Position numbers and translations under genes: made by a program. Shown here one piece after another: positions 7,840 to 10,412 of a stretch of 10,412 nt of DNA. The notes under the pieces were generated by a model that worked only from the letters and a program-made list of their open reading frames with translations, made no database searches and was not told the DNA's origin. The stretch is from Glomus cerebriforme (Eukaryota; Glomeromycota; Glomeromycetes; Glomerales; Glomeraceae), in NCBI GenBank assembly GCA_003550305.1, contig QKYT01001200.1:11344-21755 (forward strand), given 5' to 3'. Positions within the stretch are counted from its first letter, which is position 1, and each line of letters opens with the position of its first letter.

Positions 7840-10173
7840 ATGAGTGTTAAAAGTTCATCTTCTGCTAGAGTTTTAAGAAGCTCAGCCAAAACTATTATAG
7901 AAAATCAAAACATAACCCAAAATTCTTCCATACAAGGAAAAAATATTTCTGACCAGACTATAGAAACTTCGTTCACACAGGACACGATGGAAATTGACAA
8001 CGTAACAGATGATAATATCACCTTAGAAGATATTACTCCACAAAATTTTTCTTCGTCTCTTACTCCCAGTTCTTCTTCCACAAATAATAATATTACTAAT
8101 ATTATTAATAATACAATTGAAAATATCCAAAACTATGACAATAACGCGCATCTAACCATAGAAAATTCAATACACGCGATTCAAAATAATAACGCGTCCA
8201 CAGTCAACTCAAACAAAGGAAAAAACAAAATCTCGCAAGATAACAACCAAAACAAGGAAATCCTTCAGGCGGTTTCAATAAACAAACGAGATTTCAACAA
8301 AGTATCTAATCCTAATCTAGAACGACAAAATATACCCCTAAACACTAAAGAACCATTCAATTCTCAATCGCCACAACAAACTGTCGATCATGATATAATC
8401 GACATATCAGACGTAGTACTAAACGCCAATCAAAATCAATACATTGCATTTTCACCCCTTAATTCTTTCTCTACAACCACGATATCAGAACTCAAATTGG
8501 CTATTCGTAAAACATTCAACAAAAAATTCCCAAATGCGTTCGAAGGTTATTTAGGAATTCAAAATTTTAAAGGTACAAAAATTATCAAAATAGTTTTTAA
8601 NGACAAAACAATTAGAGATAGTCTACATGGTACCTTTATTAAAGACCTNAACACGTGTTTCTATAAATATGAACAAGCACACCTATTATCGGTTATAGAA
8701 CCAATATTAGAACACAAAAGACTTAATACAGTCAGAATCTTAGATATTCCGCATACACTCGAAACACAAACCTTTTTGGAATTAGTGGAATCCAAATTAG
8801 GAAAAATTAACTCATACGAAGAAATCATCAAAAAATCCTCTAATCAGAATAATAACTTCAGAAAGAAAGATAACAGAAAACCTTATTTCAAACAATTCAA
8901 AATCGAATTCGCATCCTTTGATACAATAGAAAAAATCATTACAGAAGACATATGGGCCATAGTCCATGAAAATGCATGCTTCAGATTAGTCCCTAATGAC
9001 AACAAAGCAGACGAATACATTCGCCGCACCCAATGTTGCTACAAAATCACAGGCATTCCGGTAAACTTAACATTAAATACATTAAAACCCTTCCTTAACA
9101 AAATCCATGCGCGAACATGCACATTCACACATACCCACCCTAGAAGATTAACTAAAGTTGCATATGTATATCTAGATATACAAAATTATGTAAACAAAAA
9201 CAGATCAGCCAAATTATTCAACTCTAACATACATGTGTTACTTCCTAAAACTGAATGCTGCACAGTGTGCGGCTCGTCCACACACACCCATAATTCCTGC
9301 TCAGAAGCTTCCAACTTACAAGAAACCTTAAAACGTTTAGATCATCAAATTCCTTTGTCAACTGACGACTGGAACAATCGATATGGACAGGTTATACATA
9401 AAAACCCTAGATATCCGCGCCCAGAACATTCTTCAGCAAACAACACAAATCAACAAACCCCACCCAAAGGACATAAAGGTTCTTCACCCAACCAGAAACC
9501 ACCATACTACAATAACAACCAATTTCCACAAAATAATTATTATAATAAAGAAATAGAAGATTTGAAAAAAATCGTAGAACAACAAAATCGCACAATCACA
9601 AAACTTACAAACACGGTCGAACTACTTAACTCAAAATTAATCGACAATACCAAAGAATTAATAACCATCAAAGAACAACAAATACAAAACAACATAAAAT
9701 CTGATATAGTCATTAACAAATTAGACGATTTTATCACTACTTCTTCAACTTTAAATACAAATAACAAACCGCACTTCTCTCCAAGAAGAAAAAGACGGTC
9801 CAACTCCCCGCCCAAAGATAATCATTCAGATTCAGACAAAACACGAAAAACTCCGAAACAATTTATTTCACCATCACAATCAACTTACGAATCAGATACG
9901 ACATCCAATTTCGGTTCACTAAATACCGTGATCTCCAATCTCAACAACATACCCACATTTAACAACTCCCATATGGCTATACCAAACGATAACGATTATT
10001 TTTCGACAGGTATCCTATCAGATGACAATGAAACTTCAACAACGAACGATCCACCTCACCACGCTAACTTCAACACCGATTATAATGGCAATAAACAACC
10101 GACTACCCAACATCGTCAACAATCCACCTCTTGGAATCCCCTAAGTGCATGGATTGGCCCCAACAATCAATAA
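7840..10173 (+). CDS. LINE ORF1 protein: RRM-like folds, CCHC zinc knuckle, coiled coil
   Basis: This 777-codon ORF starts at the first ATG after an in-frame TAA at 7735. Residues 1 to about 195 are S/T/N/Q-rich and look disordered. About 200-470 is folded. TVRILDIP (297-304), and later YKITGIP (401-407) with KVAYVYLD (439-446), resemble the RNP2 and RNP1 strands of RRM domains, so two or three RRM-like modules are likely. A canonical CCHC knuckle (CTVCGSSTHTHNSC, C-x2-C-x4-H-x4-C) occupies 474-487. After a P/N/Q-rich linker, residues 569-632 form a probable coiled coil. A basic patch RRKRR at 649-653 inside S-P dipeptides could be a nuclear localisation signal. The tail is N/S/T-rich. In known LINEs ORF1p coats the element RNA; that role is inferred here. 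Two ambiguous bases fall in third codon positions: 8601 (AAN, Lys or Asn) and 8649 (CTN, always Leu). No stop or frameshift is present, so the copy may be young. Confidence 0.85.
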   Translation: MSVKSSSSARVLRSSAKTIIENQNITQNSSIQGKNISDQTIETSFTQDTMEIDNVTDDNITLEDITPQNFSSSLTPSSSSTNNNITNIINNTIENIQNYDNNAHLTIENSIHAIQNNNASTVNSNKGKNKISQDNNQNKEILQAVSINKRDFNKVSNPNLERQNIPLNTKEPFNSQSPQQTVDHDIIDISDVVLNANQNQYIAFSPLNSFSTTTISELKLAIRKTFNKKFPNAFEGYLGIQNFKGTKIIKIVFXDKTIRDSLHGTFIKDXNTCFYKYEQAHLLSVIEPILEHKRLNTVRILDIPHTLETQTFLELVESKLGKINSYEEIIKKSSNQNNNFRKKDNRKPYFKQFKIEFASFDTIEKIITEDIWAIVHENACFRLVPNDNKADEYIRRTQCCYKITGIPVNLTLNTLKPFLNKIHARTCTFTHTHPRRLTKVAYVYLDIQNYVNKNRSAKLFNSNIHVLLPKTECCTVCGSSTHTHNSCSEASNLQETLKRLDHQIPLSTDDWNNRYGQVIHKNPRYPRPEHSSANNTNQQTPPKGHKGSSPNQKPPYYNNNQFPQNNYYNKEIEDLKKIVEQQNRTITKLTNTVELLNSKLIDNTKELITIKEQQIQNNIKSDIVINKLDDFITTSSTLNTNNKPHFSPRRKRRSNSPPKDNHSDSDKTRKTPKQFISPSQSTYESDTTSNFGSLNTVISNLNNIPTFNNSHMAIPNDNDYFSTGILSDDNETSTTNDPPHHANFNTDYNGNKQPTTQHRQQSTSWNPLSAWIGPNNQ

Positions 10174-10204
10174 ATCACCTTCTATATAATAATCAATATT
10201 CAAT

Positions 10205-10412
10205 ATGAATTTACAACCAAATTCTAATGATATATTATATACTAACTTTATTCCCAATGCTCATACTGTCACCGATCAAAGGACTATCCCATTACATGAT
10301 TATAACCCAACCCAAATAAATTCAACCCACAACAATGTCCCCAATAATAATTTCAATTCTATTAATTCCTTAAATACTAACCAAGTTTCTAATACAAAAA
10401 ATACTAACAAAA
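10205..10412 (+). CDS. Start of LINE ORF2, truncated at window edge
   Basis: An ATG at 10205, 31 bp after the ORF1 stop and in a different frame, opens 69 codons without a stop to the end of the window. The visible product begins MNLQPNSNDILYTNFIPNAH and is rich in N, T and P, with no recognisable domain yet. By position it should be the ORF carrying the AP-type endonuclease and reverse transcriptase. That is inferred from LINE organisation and not seen. The short spacing suggests reinitiation or a second start after ORF1 translation from one bicistronic RNA. Confidence 0.6.
   Translation, partial: MNLQPNSNDILYTNFIPNAHTVTDQRTIPLHDYNPTQINSTHNNVPNNNFNSINSLNTNQVSNTKNTNK

Larger units (their letters stand above)
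7698..10412 (+). mobile_element. Non-LTR (LINE-type) retrotransposon, 5' part, cut by the window edge
   Basis: Two tandem sense ORFs with the character of a LINE are present. ORF1 encodes a nucleic-acid-binding protein with a zinc knuckle, and a second ORF starts 31 bp after its stop and continues past the edge. Base use changes sharply from about 7.84 kb: the sense strand becomes A- and C-rich and poor in G, unlike the preceding A/T homopolymer DNA. No LTR is visible. The left boundary is a guess, placed at the pyrimidine-rich, unusually GC-rich ctgctccgctccgcttc (7698-7714) that probably belongs to the 5' UTR. The 3' end, endonuclease and reverse transcriptase lie outside the window. Confidence 0.7.

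Noticed and set aside
9407..9815. Two overlapping minus-strand frames of 62 and 91 codons
   Set aside because: Antisense of LINE ORF1; the G/T-rich, V/F/L/C-rich products follow from the A/C-rich sense strand.

Overview
The window is extremely AT-rich eukaryotic DNA. It has short GT-AG introns of about 70 bp, long homopolymer and low-complexity tracts, sparse genes and many repeats. A lineage-type MIR-domain gene, an orphan multi-pass membrane gene and an A-rich two-ORF LINE occur together. This suggests a repeat-laden fungal genome of the arbuscular mycorrhizal type (Glomeromycotina, such as Rhizophagus). That assignment is inference from style and gene content, not from a marker gene. No rRNA, tRNA, CRISPR array or bacterial-type operon was seen.

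Bases 1-1847 hold no supportable protein gene. They contain a perfect 47-bp tandem duplication and a few small palindromes. Bases 1848-2838 (minus) carry a broken gene for a multi-pass membrane protein with a charged, repetitive C-terminal tail. It is interrupted by an in-frame TGA near the start and by a frameshift at a run of ten A. About 95 bp upstream of it (2933-3374) lies a small non-autonomous DNA transposon whose ends are built from about 16-bp repeats. Bases 3375-4403 are empty. Two gene relics on the minus strand follow: a 33-bp echo of the membrane gene, and a coding-like stretch with an internal TGA and no start codon.

The best intact gene is at 6224-4992 (minus). It has four exons and about 340 codons, and it joins a retrotransposon Gag-like helical N-terminus to a MIR (beta-trefoil) C-terminus. 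It looks like a captured Gag domain, and the exon 1/intron 1 junction is slightly irregular. Bases 6389-6545 form a long imperfect hairpin. A more GC-containing patch follows, with a 53-codon ORF and a repeated 11-mer.

From about 7.7 kb to the right edge the window is the 5' part of a LINE-type retrotransposon. ORF1 (777 codons) has a disordered head, RRM-like folds, a CCHC zinc knuckle and a coiled coil. The first 69 codons of a second ORF, presumably the endonuclease/reverse transcriptase ORF, begin 31 bp after the ORF1 stop and run off the window. The LINE proteins would work together as a retrotransposition RNP. The other genes show no evident shared pathway.
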